DNA of 64,000 nucleotides from Zelopaecilomyces penicillatus (Eukaryota; Ascomycota; Sordariomycetes; Hypocreales; Pseudodiploosporaceae). Shown piece after piece: positions 10,188 through 21,181 of the stretch (position 1 is the first letter of the stretch; each line of letters opens with the position of its first letter). The notes under the pieces were generated by a model. It saw only the letters and a list, made by a program, of their open reading frames with translations, was not told the DNA's origin and made no database searches. The position numbers were made by a program, and so were the translations under genes. The stretch is taken from positions 1,877,501 to 1,941,500 of the forward strand of contig VCCP01000007.1 in assembly GCA_005765155.1 (NCBI GenBank), given 5' to 3'.

Positions 10188-11544
10188 ATGGCTCCTCCAT
10201 CTGCACCAAAGTCGCTCCAGGAGCGGTTTATGGCTCTCGCCCAGACCTTACAGTGTACGTGTGCCCTATTCTGCCAATCCCAAATAACATGCCTTCCAAG
10301 GCGTGCGGGGAGAGAGAGGCCTTTTTGACTGACTTGACACTTCTCTACAGTCGCTTGGTTTGCTGGGTGCGTTTAACTCTTCTCCCTTCCTTCTCTCTCC
10401 TTCCAGCATGCTCGTCCGAAGAAACCAGTCCAGCCCTGCAGCTGCGCAAGAAAGAGATGAAGAAAAATAACTCTGCGCTGGCTGGCTGGCGAACTCTTCT
10501 TCTCTCTGTGCTGCCCCTCGCCCTCGAAAGCTGGCGCAGCCCACCATGCTGCTGCAGTGGTGACGGGCAGCAACATGGGAGCAGCCAGAAGAGGGGCAAC
10601 CACAGCTTTGACTGCACAACATACTCTGACCCTGCCCACGTGCTAATCTCGACTTGTATCACAGGCATATGACACTCATTCTCACCACGATCCGATATGG
10701 CTTCTCTTGGCTGCGCATGAACTACTATGGCGGCATGGCTCAGTTCTCTTACCGAACTTCCTTCATTGCCGCCGCCCTCACATATGGCATTGTCGTGTAC
10801 AAGACACAACGCGCCCGCGCGAAGACTGGTGGCAAGCCAGAAGGTCCCATTGGCCTCCTCGCTGACGAGAACGTCCAGTATCTCAGTACGTCGTTAAATC
10901 TCTCTCATTTTACACAGTTACCCCTCTTGTCTTGCCTTGGAAGCTTGAACCAGCTAGCTTGCTTCCAACGAGAAGCTTCTCACGCTTGCTCCCAGTACTA
11001 ACCGTGCTCTCCAGTCATGGCCCTCATCTGGCTGTTCACACCTCAGTACCCCCTCGCTCTGCTTCCCTACTGCGTCTACTCCATCTTCCACGTCGCAACT
11101 TATACTCGCGCCAACTTGCTTCCCGTGATCTCGCCTCCCCCAGCTGCCGTTGAAGGTGCTCCTCGGCCCAAGGCAAACAGCCCCCTAGGCGACAAGATTG
11201 GAGCCTTTGTCAAGGAATACTATGACGCCTCCATGTCTGTCGTATCTGGCCTCGAGATCCTCCTCTGGGTCCGAGTTGTGCTCTCCGCTCTTCTCTTCCA
11301 GCGCAGATCTTGGATTTTGCTCGTTCTCTACACGGGTTTCCTGCGTGCCCGTTACACTCAGAGCACTCACGTCCAGGCTTCGTTTTCGCACCTCGGCGCC
11401 AGGATCGACGACCTCGTCGGTGCCCAGGGAACACCCCCAGCTGCCCGACAGATCTGGGACGGTGCCAAGAAGGCTGCCAGGCAGTTCCATGATGCCACTG
11501 ACGTCAACAAGTACATTGGCGGTCCCGCCAAGAAGACTTCGTAA
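10188..11544 (+). CDS. Pom33/TMEM33/Tts1-family ER and nuclear-pore membrane protein
   Basis: Four exons: 10188-10254, 10351-10366 (16 nt), 10665-10885 and 11015-11544, giving 277 residues. Donors are GTACGT, GTGCGT and GTACGT; acceptors are CTACAG, CACAG and TCCAG. The frame is continuous through FAWFAG at the tiny exon and GHMTL after it. The family (yeast Pom33/Per33, fission yeast Tts1, animal TMEM33) shapes the nuclear envelope and tubular ER and helps place nuclear pores. Visible hallmarks are LAQTLQFAWFAGH near the N-terminus, the RTSFIAAALTYGIVVYK membrane segment, a YLIMALIWLFTPQYPLALLP segment and a third hydrophobic stretch (SALLFQRRSWILLVLYTGFL). The C-terminus is polar (PAARQIWDGAKKAARQF), resembling the amphipathic helix that Pom33 uses for membrane binding. 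Length fits the family. Intron 2 is unusually long for this window (298 nt). Confidence 0.9.
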
Positions 11545-13142
11545 ATGGCATAAAGAACGGAACCGGTTAGTTACGGCGAAGCAAGCGCCTATCTTTGTGG
11601 ATGCGATTTGCGACTTTCTTCATGATCGAGACGAGACACGCGCGAAACAGGGAAACGATTTTGGTCATGGTGCTAAAGGGTAATAGCTGCCTATTTAGCT
11701 GACTGTTATCTATTTGGTTGGGTTGACTGGGTGGAAGGCATATCTGACAGATGGCTCATCAGGCCTGCGCACATGGGAGCGTGGTTTTGGCGTCTGCCAG
11801 ATATTACTCTGGGATTGGGTTTTGGGGGAAAGAAAATAAGGTGTCAAATGAGGCATCTGAGCCTCTACAGGAGAGCTCGGCATCATGTGTTGGGAATTGG
11901 AATAGCAGCGTCAGGAGAGGTAATTGCTCGAGATGGCGGAGTATTATATCCAAGAGCGGGCAGTATGGGTGGGTATACGGAGAGGATGGATTGGTTGCGC
12001 TGGCATTTTATGTTGTGATGAGCATTGTTGAAGTTCTTTTGCAGCCTTTGCAATACAGTTTGTTTCGATGAAATGATGCTGAAAGTGTGTTGCCGGATTG
12101 GCAGTCATGGGACAGGGAGTAGATTGTTCACCATCATCTCTGAGGCCTCACATTCCCCTCCCCCTCTTGGCCATCCATGAAGGTTTGGAGGCCGCCGCCA
12201 CATCATCAGGAGATGCTGGATCCAGTGAGGAAGCACTAGCCACTTGACGGACCACAGATTAGGTCACCTACTCCCTACACTTGCAGAGCCAACGCATGTG
12301 CTCAGCTTGGTAAACGTGGCTGAGCTTCTCCAATAGCGCCAGAAGAGAGACTCCATATTGCCACTGGACAACGTCAACTAACCCAGTACCTAACCACTCA
12401 ACTGTCCGCGTAGTTCGACACCCACTGTAAAATAGCACGAAGCGGCCTGGAGCGGGTGGAACGCGGGGAGGGTTTTGGGGGGCGGCCCCACCACGGGGCA
12501 ACTCTTGGGCAGGCGGCACAGAATGAATCAATGCTGGGCGATGATGTCTCTTTAGGTTACAGGGCTTGAGGGCGTCAGCTTACCGGCCTAGAGTGCTGTA
12601 GATGGTTACTCCGTACTGTATTCCAGATCCCCCTTCAGAGGCTTTAATGGTTGCATTTGCCGCTGTTGGGAACACGACACTTCCAATCCAACCACCACAA
12701 CAGGTGCCATGTGGCACGAGACGTAGCGTTTTAATCCCCCATTGTTTCCACTCCCTTGTGTGTGTGTGTTTTTTTTGGGGCGGTTAGGTCTGCGGTCTGC
12801 CTATTGTTCTTCCCTCAATCTGCGGCAACGCCCAGAACAATCAATCTCCTCATCCGCCCCCCTCCCTTTGCAGAGCAGAGCAGAGCAGAGCAGGTTCTGA
12901 CATTGAACGCTTGGCTTGCGAAAGCACTGGGTGCGCCTGAGGTCCCGGGATTACTCTACTCGACGAAAACGAAGGAAACGAAGAACGACCGACGATCCCC
13001 TCACTCTTTTGAAGCACCCTTCAGTTGAGGCGGTGGGCGGTTACCTTGACACCTTTGACGGAAGACGGGAGGCGTCTTTTTTATACTACTTCGGGACAAA
13101 GATCAATATATTGGGTGCTTTTGGCGCGCTGGTGCAAAGATT
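11545..13142. other. Intergenic, between the Pom33-like and PTEN-like genes
   Basis: No supported gene. Frames at about 11.7-12.1 kb are in the probable 3' transcript region and have no domain. An AGAGC tandem run lies at 12871-12893 and a TACTCCGTA word at 12607-12615. The last 200 bases are the probable promoter of the phosphatase. Confidence 0.5.
12871..12893. repeat. AGAGC pentanucleotide repeat
   Basis: cagag repeated four times plus a partial copy, about 250 bases before the PTEN-like start codon. Confidence 0.85.
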
Positions 13143-15077
13143 ATGGCTTCTATTCTGCGACAGATCATTGCGGGCCCGCGGGCTCGGCATCCAGAGGCTG
13201 GCTTGGATCTCTGCTATGTCACAGACTATATCGTTGCCACGTACGTACCTACCCAACACTCGGTATTGGAATATCTAGGCTGGTGCTAACCTGGCAGCAG
13301 ATCAGGGCCGTCTCAGACGTATCCCCAACTGGCGTACAGAAACCCTCTAGACCAGCTGGTCTCGTTCCTGGACTCGAAACATGGTGAGGATTGGGCGATA
13401 TGGGAGTTCCGCGCCGAGGGAACGGGGTATCCGGACGAAGCTGTCTATAACCGCGTATGGCATTATCCTTGGCCCGATCACCACCCACCTCCATTCAGAC
13501 TCATTCCTACGATGATGGCTAGTATGCGGAACTGGCTGTACGACACAGATAAACCAAGCACAAACACCGGCACGGCTGATGCAACACCCACTGGTGGAGA
13601 TATAACGGTCAAGGGAGAGAAGAATAAGAAGAGGGTCATTGTCGTTCACTGCAAAGCCGGCAAGGGGAGAAGCGGTACCGCAAGCTGCAGCTACCTCATC
13701 GCTGAGGAAGGTTGGAAGGCAGAGGATGCCCTTGCGCGCTTCACCCAGCGGCGCATGCGTCCCCAATTTGGTGCCGGCGTGTCCATCCCCTCCCAGCTGC
13801 GCTATGTAGGCTACGTCGACCGCTGGACCAAGGGCGGCAAGAAGTACATTGATCGGCCGATTGAGATTCTAGAGATCCACGTCTGGGGTCTACGCAACGG
13901 TGTCCGGATGGACGTCGAGGGCTTTGTGGACGACGGCAAGAAGATCGAGACAATGCATACTTTCAGGAAGGAGGAGCGGGTGGTGGTGGAAGGCGATGCG
14001 CCTCAGGGCAGCGGCTTTTCGGAGATGGTGTGGGAACTGGCGGGATATCCTGTCTATCCCAAGGGGAAAGTCCCCGAGGAGGGGGAGCCGGCTGCAGGTG
14101 CAGGTGCGGTTGAGGGTGAGGCTGCAAAAAGCAACGAACTGGATAAAGATAAAAATAACACCCCTACGAGTCTGGGGGCCGATACAGCAGCAAAGGCGCC
14201 AGAACAACCGAGTATAGAAGGCTTGATCAAGCGCAAGGGTGCGAGTCTCATCGAGAAGGTGTCTCCGCAGGGTTCTCATCAGAAGATTGACAAGTTGAAA
14301 GCAAAGATGACGGCTGACTCGAGCAGCGTGTCAAGTGTGTCATCGTCGGCGTCTTCGTCCGATGTTGATCCGCTGGCTGAGGCTGAACCTGGAGGAAAGG
14401 CGGTCATATTCAAGCCAGAACAGCCGATCCGGATTCCCAATAGCGACGTCAACATCTCGATGCAGCGACGGAACAGAACACACAAGAGCATGGGGCTCAC
14501 CATGGTCACGGCAGTTGCGCACGTTTGGTTCAATGCCTTCTTCGAGGGCCAAGGACCTGAACAAGGTGGCAAACCCAACGATAAGGGAGTCTTTAGTATT
14601 GAGTGGGACGCTCTGGACGGTATAAAAGGATCCGCACGAAAGGGTACACGGGCACTGGACCGCATTGCCGTGGTATGGCGGGCAGCAGATGGAGGGGAAG
14701 TTAAGGAGGGCCAGGAGATTAACGAGCCTAAACAGGGTGAGCCCGTACCGCATTTCCAAGCGGCAGACTGGAAGGGCGTGGATGTGACAGTGGCGGCGCC
14801 AGATGCGGATAGAGACTTGGGGTTAAGAGTGCAGAGTCCGCTGAGCGCAGACGTGAGCAGGGCGAGCAGCTTGAAGAGTGTCGAGGGTGCTCTAGGTGCA
14901 GAGAAGCAGGCGGCTGGGGGTAATGAGACGGATTTGGAGGGATTGAAGTGTAGTGGTCCGGCTGGTGAGGAGTTAATTGGGAGTGAAAAGGGGAAGGCGG
15001 AGGTTAAGAGTGAGTTGAAAGAGGAGAAGAAGGATGAGAAGAAAGGTGATAAACTGAAGGGAGAAGAGAAGAAGTAA
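13143..15077 (+). CDS. PTEN-type phosphoinositide 3-phosphatase with long C-terminal extension
   Basis: Exons 13143-13240 and 13301-15077 are split by a 60-nt intron (GTACGT...CAGCAG), giving 624 residues. PTEN removes the 3-phosphate of PIP3 at the plasma membrane and opposes PI3K signalling. The start MASILRQIIAGPRARHPE and the spliced stretch CYVTDYIVATSGPS match the PTEN N-terminal region. The WPDHHPPPF element is a WPD-loop equivalent. The catalytic P-loop HCKAGKGRSGT (about residues 149-159) keeps the Cys, both Lys and Arg of PTEN. A C2-like region begins at about residue 235 (IEILEIHVWG) and resumes at about 430 (ISMQRRNRTH, AHVWFNAFFEG). Between them is an insert of about 170 residues, Ala/Glu-rich then Ser-rich. 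The C-terminal 120 residues are Lys/Glu-rich and disordered-looking. Animal PTEN has 403 residues, so the excess is insert and tail. The name tep1 is possible for the yeast counterpart, but I leave the symbol blank. Confidence 0.9.
13241..13300 (+). other. 60-nt intron of the PTEN-like gene
   Basis: GTACGT donor and GGCAGCAG tandem acceptor. The second CAG is the one that gives the conserved ATSGPS junction. Using the first would add one codon (an NAGNAG choice). Confidence 0.75.
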
Positions 15078-15823
15078 AGAAAAAAAGAAATAGATAGTCT
15101 ATGAAGTGTATGTGTTATGAATCAAATTTGAAGATGGGAACATATTAGAGTTGTGGGATAGACATGGGGGTTATCATGGGAGGAGGATGATGTTGACGAA
15201 TAACATTGTTAGCAGGTACAGTTGTCTTAAAAGCCTGGAAAATGAATGAAATGAGAATTATAAATTACTCTTAATATGTGAAATTCCTTGAGCAACGTCT
15301 TAGAGGCGCCATTAAGAGATTGCTCTCTCATTCAAGCAGAACCCAGTGGTAACAATCGAAACTTGCTCCATCACTGTAGATTACCTATGCAAATTGCTAG
15401 TATTCCAATAACCAGCTATATGTATCCAGTAGCTCAATTTTGCTCCTGCCTCAATTTCTGCGTCTAAAATCACTTTATCCCTTCACATCATCTGTCTTGT
15501 TCTGTAGATATCATTTCATGCCTGTCTTTTGCGTGTAGATCTGTCGATCAAAGGCAGCCCCGCCCCCACTTTCCCAGCTCTATAGTGCTTTTGTCGTCAT
15601 CCCGCCCCTCCATCTGGGAATGACTGACTGGCTGGGTTACATAACTTGAGACCTTGACAAGATGATCATATTGTTTTGTGAGTCAGTACAACTTTGTCTC
15701 CCTTGATAAGTAAGACAGATTACTTATTACGAGGACCATTGAATATAACCACCCAACATCAAATCTACATTCTACACTTTACACACCACATCACATCCAA
15801 ATCTCACCTTCTCGTTGCCCACA
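15078..15823. other. Intergenic, between the PTEN-like and MDP-1-like genes
   Basis: No gene seen. The first part is AT-rich 3' flank (aattataaattac). The last 100 bases are a CA-rich leader (acaccacatcacatcc) typical of fungal 5' untranslated regions. Confidence 0.5.
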
Positions 15824-16750
15824 ATGCCTAGATCATCGAAAAAGTCGCTCTCCATCTCCTCCATCGCGCCATTTCTCTCTGTAGACTACAGTGCCAACAC
15901 CACAACATCCTCAGGATCACCATCATCATCATCATTATCCGCAGCCGCAGCCGGAAACAGCAGCAGCAGCAGCAGCAGTAACACTGGCCCTTCCTCCTTG
16001 TCACCGTACACCTCTGCCATCCCCGCATCCCTCGTCGACCCTACCCTCGCTTTACCAAGGCTCATCGTCTTTGACCTTGATTACACGCTGTGGCCGTTTT
16101 GGGTAGATACGCATGTTACGCCGCCGCTGAAGATTAATTCGCAGCATACGGCGGCGACGGATCGTGCGGGGGAGGAGTTTGCGTTTTATGCGGATGTGCC
16201 GGCGATTTTGCAGACGTTGCCGTTCTTACCGGCTGGAGGGGGCGAGGCTAGCGATGGTGGTAATGAAGCTGGCAATACTGGAGATGGAGATGGGAGTAGT
16301 AGAGAAGGTGTGAAACTGGGGGTTGCGTCGCGCACGTCCGCACCGAGTTTGGCACGAGAGCTTCTCAAGGGATTACATCTCCCCTCACCGCTGTCTATAT
16401 CGTCATCGTCTCAAGACTCTACGGGGACTACTGCTGCCGGTGGTGACAAGACCACCTCGGGATCATCAGGGTCAGGGTCAGGTTCTTTAGCGGGCACGAA
16501 AAAGGCGATTGATGTGTTTGACGGCGGGATGGAGATTTACCCAGGCAGTAAGGTCAAGCATTTTGAGGCGCTACATAAGCGAACGGGTATTCTGTATGAG
16601 GATATGCTCTTCTTTGATGATGAGAGCCGGAATAGGGATACGGAGGCGCTGGGGGTGACGATGAGGTTGGTGAGGGATGGGGTGACGTGGGGAGAGGTGG
16701 AGAAGGGGGTGGAGGAGTGGAGGAAGAGAAGGGGGTATAGGATTCGGTAG
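15824..16750 (+). CDS. Magnesium-dependent phosphatase-1 (MDP-1) family HAD phosphatase
   Basis: A single exon of 308 residues from ATG 15824; upstream in-frame codons are not ATG. The HAD motif I is clear at about residue 80: VFDLDYTLWPFWVDTH, where the two Asp are the nucleophile and the general acid/base. The following TLWPFW is the MDP-1 signature. Motif II is probably VASRTSAPSLA. Motif III and IV lie in PGSKVKHFEALHK and MLFFDDESRN, which bind phosphate and magnesium. MDP-1 enzymes hydrolyse small phosphorylated substrates such as protein phosphotyrosine or fructosamine-6-phosphates; the in vivo substrate here is unknown. Animal and plant members have about 165 residues. This one is longer because of a Ser-rich N-terminal tail of about 70 residues and two low-complexity inserts (a GG/DG-rich stretch and a Ser/Gly stretch) inside the fold. 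It is probably cytosolic. Confidence 0.88.
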   Translation: MPRSSKKSLSISSIAPFLSVDYSANTTTSSGSPSSSSLSAAAAGNSSSSSSSNTGPSSLSPYTSAIPASLVDPTLALPRLIVFDLDYTLWPFWVDTHVTPPLKINSQHTAATDRAGEEFAFYADVPAILQTLPFLPAGGGEASDGGNEAGNTGDGDGSSREGVKLGVASRTSAPSLARELLKGLHLPSPLSISSSSQDSTGTTAAGGDKTTSGSSGSGSGSLAGTKKAIDVFDGGMEIYPGSKVKHFEALHKRTGILYEDMLFFDDESRNRDTEALGVTMRLVRDGVTWGEVEKGVEEWRKRRGYRIR

Positions 16751-17499
16751 TTGAAGTTGGTGGGGATGTGTGGGTGTTGAAGAGGAAGATATCAATGATA
16801 TTAGGCTAGAATAGCATGTTGATTTCCTGTAGAATATAATTGGAGTGATGGTTACAAAATGACAGATGTATACGGATAAAGCTACTGAGAGATGTAGTAG
16901 ATGTAATCGTATAAATAGCTGTAGTGTATGAGAGGATATCTGAACTAAAAGGACCAGCTCCCAAGATGTATAACCTAAAAAAGTCCCATCTCCAAATTGA
17001 ATCTTTCATGTAAAAAGTTCTGTGTGTATCAAATGTAAACAAATCAATCCCATTCGCCAGTCGAAACAAATATGCAAAAATAATCATCGTCTCTCTTCCC
17101 CTGTACTATCTCTTCTTCGTCCTCTTCCTTTCGTCTCTTCATCCTCCTCCTCATCCCATTCATAAACTCGTGTCCAGAAAAGAAGAAACAAGTACAAGAC
17201 GCCTTGTCCATCCTGCGCAAAGCGCAAAAAAGAAAAGAAAAAGAATGATATTGTAGATGCAAGTAGTAGGTTTTGAGGAGGGATGTATGTCGCGCCCAAA
17301 AATATGATATGCAGGGGCTAGTTTAGAATGTCGTCGATATTCATGGAGGTTCTCTCTTGGAGTTGTAGATGAGTTTCCCCGAGATGCAGCAGTCTATATG
17401 TGGTGCTTGGGAGATGTAAATATGTCTTTCCATGTGAAGAAGGAAGAGAGCCTTGGTCATCCAAGTTGTACTCCTTCTTGACTCTTTTCATGAGATCGT
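16751..17499. other. Intergenic 3' flanks of two convergent genes
   Basis: Lies between the MDP-1-like gene (plus) and the Sec14-like gene (minus). AT-rich at first, then CT-rich (ctcttcctttcgtctcttc). No gene is supported. Confidence 0.5.
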
Positions 17500-18936
17500 T
17501 CATGCAACAGTGGCAGTGGCTGGCGGCGCAGTAGTAATCACATTGGATGTCTTTTCGTTGGTGTCGTCGCTGATCTTGAGCTTCTCAACAACTTGAGACG
17601 CGACATCGGCATCAACATCTGCAGCAGTCGTAGTTGGCGATGCTGTTTCGTCCTGTGTAGTCGTCGTCGCCGATTGCGCAACACCAGTGCTGTCAATCAC
17701 CGCATCATGTTCCGCCTCAACCTCTGGGTTCCATGTCCTCGGGATTGTGCAAATTCTCTCACGCTGCAATTCACCCTTGACACCACCAAGCAGCACACAA
17801 ACCAATCTATCCTCGCCGTTCTCAGACTTTTCGTCCTCCCAGATCAATGGCCCTGAGGGAAACCCCTTGTGTCCGTTCTCCCAGCGAACAACACCCTCCC
17901 ACATCGGGTCCAGCACACTCAGCTGTCCAAATTCAAAGTCCAGATCTCCGCCATAGCGCTTAGGAATATTCTTAGGATCGATGAACGCCTCCAGCGTGGG
18001 CTTCACCTCGGCCGCTGAGAGCACAAAGATCTTGGACACGGTGATTGGGTCGAACCAGCGCTTGATCCAGCCCCAAACTGTGTTGAAGAAGCCCGGTGCG
18101 CCGATGATGAAGATACGGTCCAGGGTCTCGGGATAGTGCGCAGTGGCGAGCTGCGAGGCGGCCTGCATGTGGTTCTTGAGGTTCCAGAATTGCTTAAGCC
18201 CAACGCCAGAGATGTCGACAATGTTGGTTGTCATCGTCACGGGCACGTCGGGGTGCTCGCGGTCTTGGAGATTAGTGCACAGCGGATGGCTGAAGCGCGC
18301 GAGGTTCTCGTACAGCGCAAACAGGCGCAGCAGGCCTGGTGGTGTATTACCATCCGTCTTGGCTTGTGAAAAGGTGTTGGCAGCGCCGAGACGCTCATAC
18401 GTGGCCACGGTTTTGGAGTCGAGCGTCTTCACCTCAAAGACATAGAGCGGGATGCCTCGGCGGTCGCGCCGGCCGGTCCATTGGGGATACTGTGTTTGAG
18501 AGTCGCGTTAGTTTCAATTTCAAGGAATCGAAAGGAATGATAAAGTAAAAAAAAAAAAAAAAAAAAAACATACCAGTCTACGGCTCTGCTCGTATGACTC
18601 GTGCTCAATAGTCTGGTAGAGCACATTGATACTGTTCGCGGCGCGCCACTCCTCCGTGTCGCGAAACTGCACCATCGCATCGTCCACGATCCACCGCCGG
18701 GCGCGCAAATAGCGCAACAATGTCTGGTCATCGTGAGACGGCTTTGGCGTGCGCTTCCATAGGTTCGCTTGCTCGAGCGCAGTCTTAAACCGCTCCAGCG
18801 CGTCCTCCTGGCCGGCGCTCAGGTGGTTGAGGTGGCCGAGCGGGAAGCCGAGCTGGCTGGCGGTAGAGGCGGAGGACTTGACGCGGGTGGCCGGCACAGC
18901 GGCGGCGCTGACGTCGAGAGAGGAATCGGCCGCCAT
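17500..18936 (-). CDS. Sec14-like CRAL-TRIO phosphatidylinositol-transfer protein
   Basis: Minus strand, two exons: 18936-18574 and 18489-17500, giving 450 residues. The start MAADSSLDVS is chosen over an upstream ATG at 19011 because the longer version only adds a His/Thr repeat read from CA-rich leader. The N-terminal CRAL-TRIO-N helix region is LKPSHDDQTLLRYLRARRW-like (KPSHDDQTLLRYLRARRWIV), followed by a lipid-binding SEC14 domain with GIPLYVFEV, VDISGVGLKQFW, YPETLDRIFIIGAPGFFNTVW and IPKRYGGDLDF. Sec14 proteins exchange phosphatidylinositol and phosphatidylcholine and feed PI to kinases at the Golgi. At 450 residues it exceeds yeast Sec14 (304). A beta-rich segment follows the lipid domain (RLVCVLLGGVKGELQRERIC), then an Ala/Thr-rich disordered tail. 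That resembles the longer fungal Sec14 relatives rather than Sec14 itself. Confidence 0.9.
18490..18573 (-). other. 84-nt intron of the Sec14-like gene with a T22 tract
   Basis: On the minus strand the donor GTATG runs directly into 22 uninterrupted T (genomic A-run 18547-18568). The acceptor is aacacag. Removing the intron keeps phase 0. Confidence 0.85.
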
Positions 18937-21181
18937 GCTTTGAGGATAGGCTTTATTGTGTGTATGTGAATGTGTGTGTGTGTATGTTTGTTTGTGTTTA
19001 GATGTGCACAAACAGATGTGATAATGGAGGAGGAAGAAAAAAGGAAAAGAGAAAAAAAAGTTGTGATATTCGCGGGAAAAGAGATTATGACGTAGTAGCT
19101 GTTAGAGACAAGGGTCCCGCTAATCTCGGCCTGAGGGAACCCGAAGGTGGAGATTGTAGATACCGAAGAAAAAGATTTGAGGAAGTTTGAGTCAAATCTC
19201 TCTCGATAGGTATGTGTATGTGAGCAGGCGAGACGAAAACTACGTGAAAAGCGGAGTGTTTTTTTTTCTCTTTATCCTTGAACAGACAAGGCTGGAGGGG
19301 AGAAAGAGGATGGATGGAACAGTCTGGAGTGGGGGTCTCTTTTCTCTTTTTCTGCTTTCTCCTAATTACCAACTACAACAACGGAGTACAGGTTCTTTAA
19401 CTACCTAACCACCGCCCTTATTACCATATTACAAGGCCCGTCCTGACTAACATACCCGGAGGGGGGGGAGGTTTCGCTTCTCCGGCAGCATCGGAAGCGC
19501 GAGCCTTGGCCCAACCCCCCGGAGCTAACAGGAGCTGATTACAGCGTTCACGGGTCCATAATCCTTCACGGACAGCTGTGTTGTGCGTGAAGCTAATCTC
19601 CAATACGCTGCCTCAACTTCTAGTATGAACTAGGCGTAAGCAATTGTTTAATAAACCAGATGACCCGGTGGTTAATCAGATAGATGACAATACGTAGTAC
19701 AGTGGTGTCTGTCTGTATCTGCGGAGTTTTTAGTCCCCCCCTCCCATGGAATGAATGGGTGGGGAAGGAATGGATGGATTGGAATGGAAGGGGGAAATGC
19801 GGATGCTTACAAGCTGCGAGCTGACCGAAGTCGCTTGGGTATTAATAATGGGAAAGGTTGGGATGGTGTCAGCAGCTTTTGGCTAAACGCCCAACCAACA
19901 GCGCCAGGGTGGATAATGTGACTGGTTGAATGTGAAAAAGTACGACAAGTGTCTTTGTATCTAGAATAATCTACAGGTGAGTATCTTTTTATCCAGACTC
20001 AGCAATATGTTATTTAATATCTCAAACCTCAAAACCTCCCTCAACCTCATCAGTCAATTCAAACCCTTACCCTAGCCCAAGTATCTCTCCCAAGTACCGC
20101 CAGCATCATCCCATGTACCCAGCAAAGTACCCCCTGGCGCCAAAAGAAAAAGAACAAAAAAAGCACGTCAGCGGCTCTCGGACTTATCATAGCCGCGGAC
20201 TCCGCCTTTTTTCTCTCTCTCCCGGGATGGGCGGCAGTGGTCCGCCGCTCTTTCGCCGCCTAATTAATCGAAAGAAGAAAGGGGAAAAAAGGCGCGCCCG
20301 CTAAGTTTGACGAATCGGGGGTTGGAAAGTATCCGGAGCCCGGCGTATGACTCTTTTCTTTTATGCTTGCCAAGGTTAGCTTGGCTTGTTTAGAATTAGA
20401 CATGATTTCGCGATTCCTTTCAAGAGAATTTCTTTGTGTTTTTATTAGTAAGTTGGTACGAGAGACTTGACTTACCAGGAGAGACTCAAAAATTGGAAGT
20501 AGTATTCCCATAACCAAATAGCTATCAATCCTATATTTTCCAAATCATCATTGAATGCTGTGTTTTAGTACCTCATCCATCTTGGTCCCATTCACGCCCG
20601 TGAATCAAGTCACACGTAGTCAAGCCAAGGCTGTCGTGCTACAATGTAACCGACTACTGCAGCTTGCCTCGCATATGGGGCCCGAGACGTCCGAGAAACA
20701 CGGCGTGCATACTCGGATGCGCTGGATGCATGCCATCGGCAGTACCCGGTTCCGTCGTCCGATGTGAAAGTTCAATGCTCACACAGAATGACGTGGGTGT
20801 GAATAACTAAGTTATTGGTCATTAACATCATTTTCTGTTTCTTAGCCTACGTAAAATCGGTATGCTTATTTCAACACCAGAATAGTTGATTAAACCATCA
20901 GCTGTAAATACCGTTTTATAATCTCATATGTGCCACAAACAAGATACTGACAGTGATCTCCATGCTATTCTAATTGCCTCTTCAACAAGCAATGCATTCA
21001 GTCATCCAATAGCCATCAACAGTAACTGTCAAATCATCACATCTATACCACTCAATGCCAGCCAAACCCTTCCCATCGTGCTATTAAACGTATACGCCCC
21101 AACAAATGCTCCTATACCATTCCTCAAAATACCCAAATTCTCATCTCATATCTCATATGCAATTCTATCCTGTTCAATCTC
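18937..21181. other. Intergenic, between the Sec14-like promoter and the 3' end of the HET gene
   Basis: No gene is supported. The left part is the TG/CA-rich leader and promoter of the Sec14-like gene. It contains short words seen elsewhere in this window: ACGTAGTA near 19090, ACGGAGTAC at 19381-19389 and TACGTAGTAC at 19691-19700. The frame at 20928-21181 enters the antisense of the HET gene and is a shadow. Confidence 0.5.

Noticed and set aside
18937..19011. Upstream start for the Sec14-like protein
   Set aside because: Adds only a Thr-His repeat from a CA-rich leader; the internal ATG begins the conserved-looking protein.
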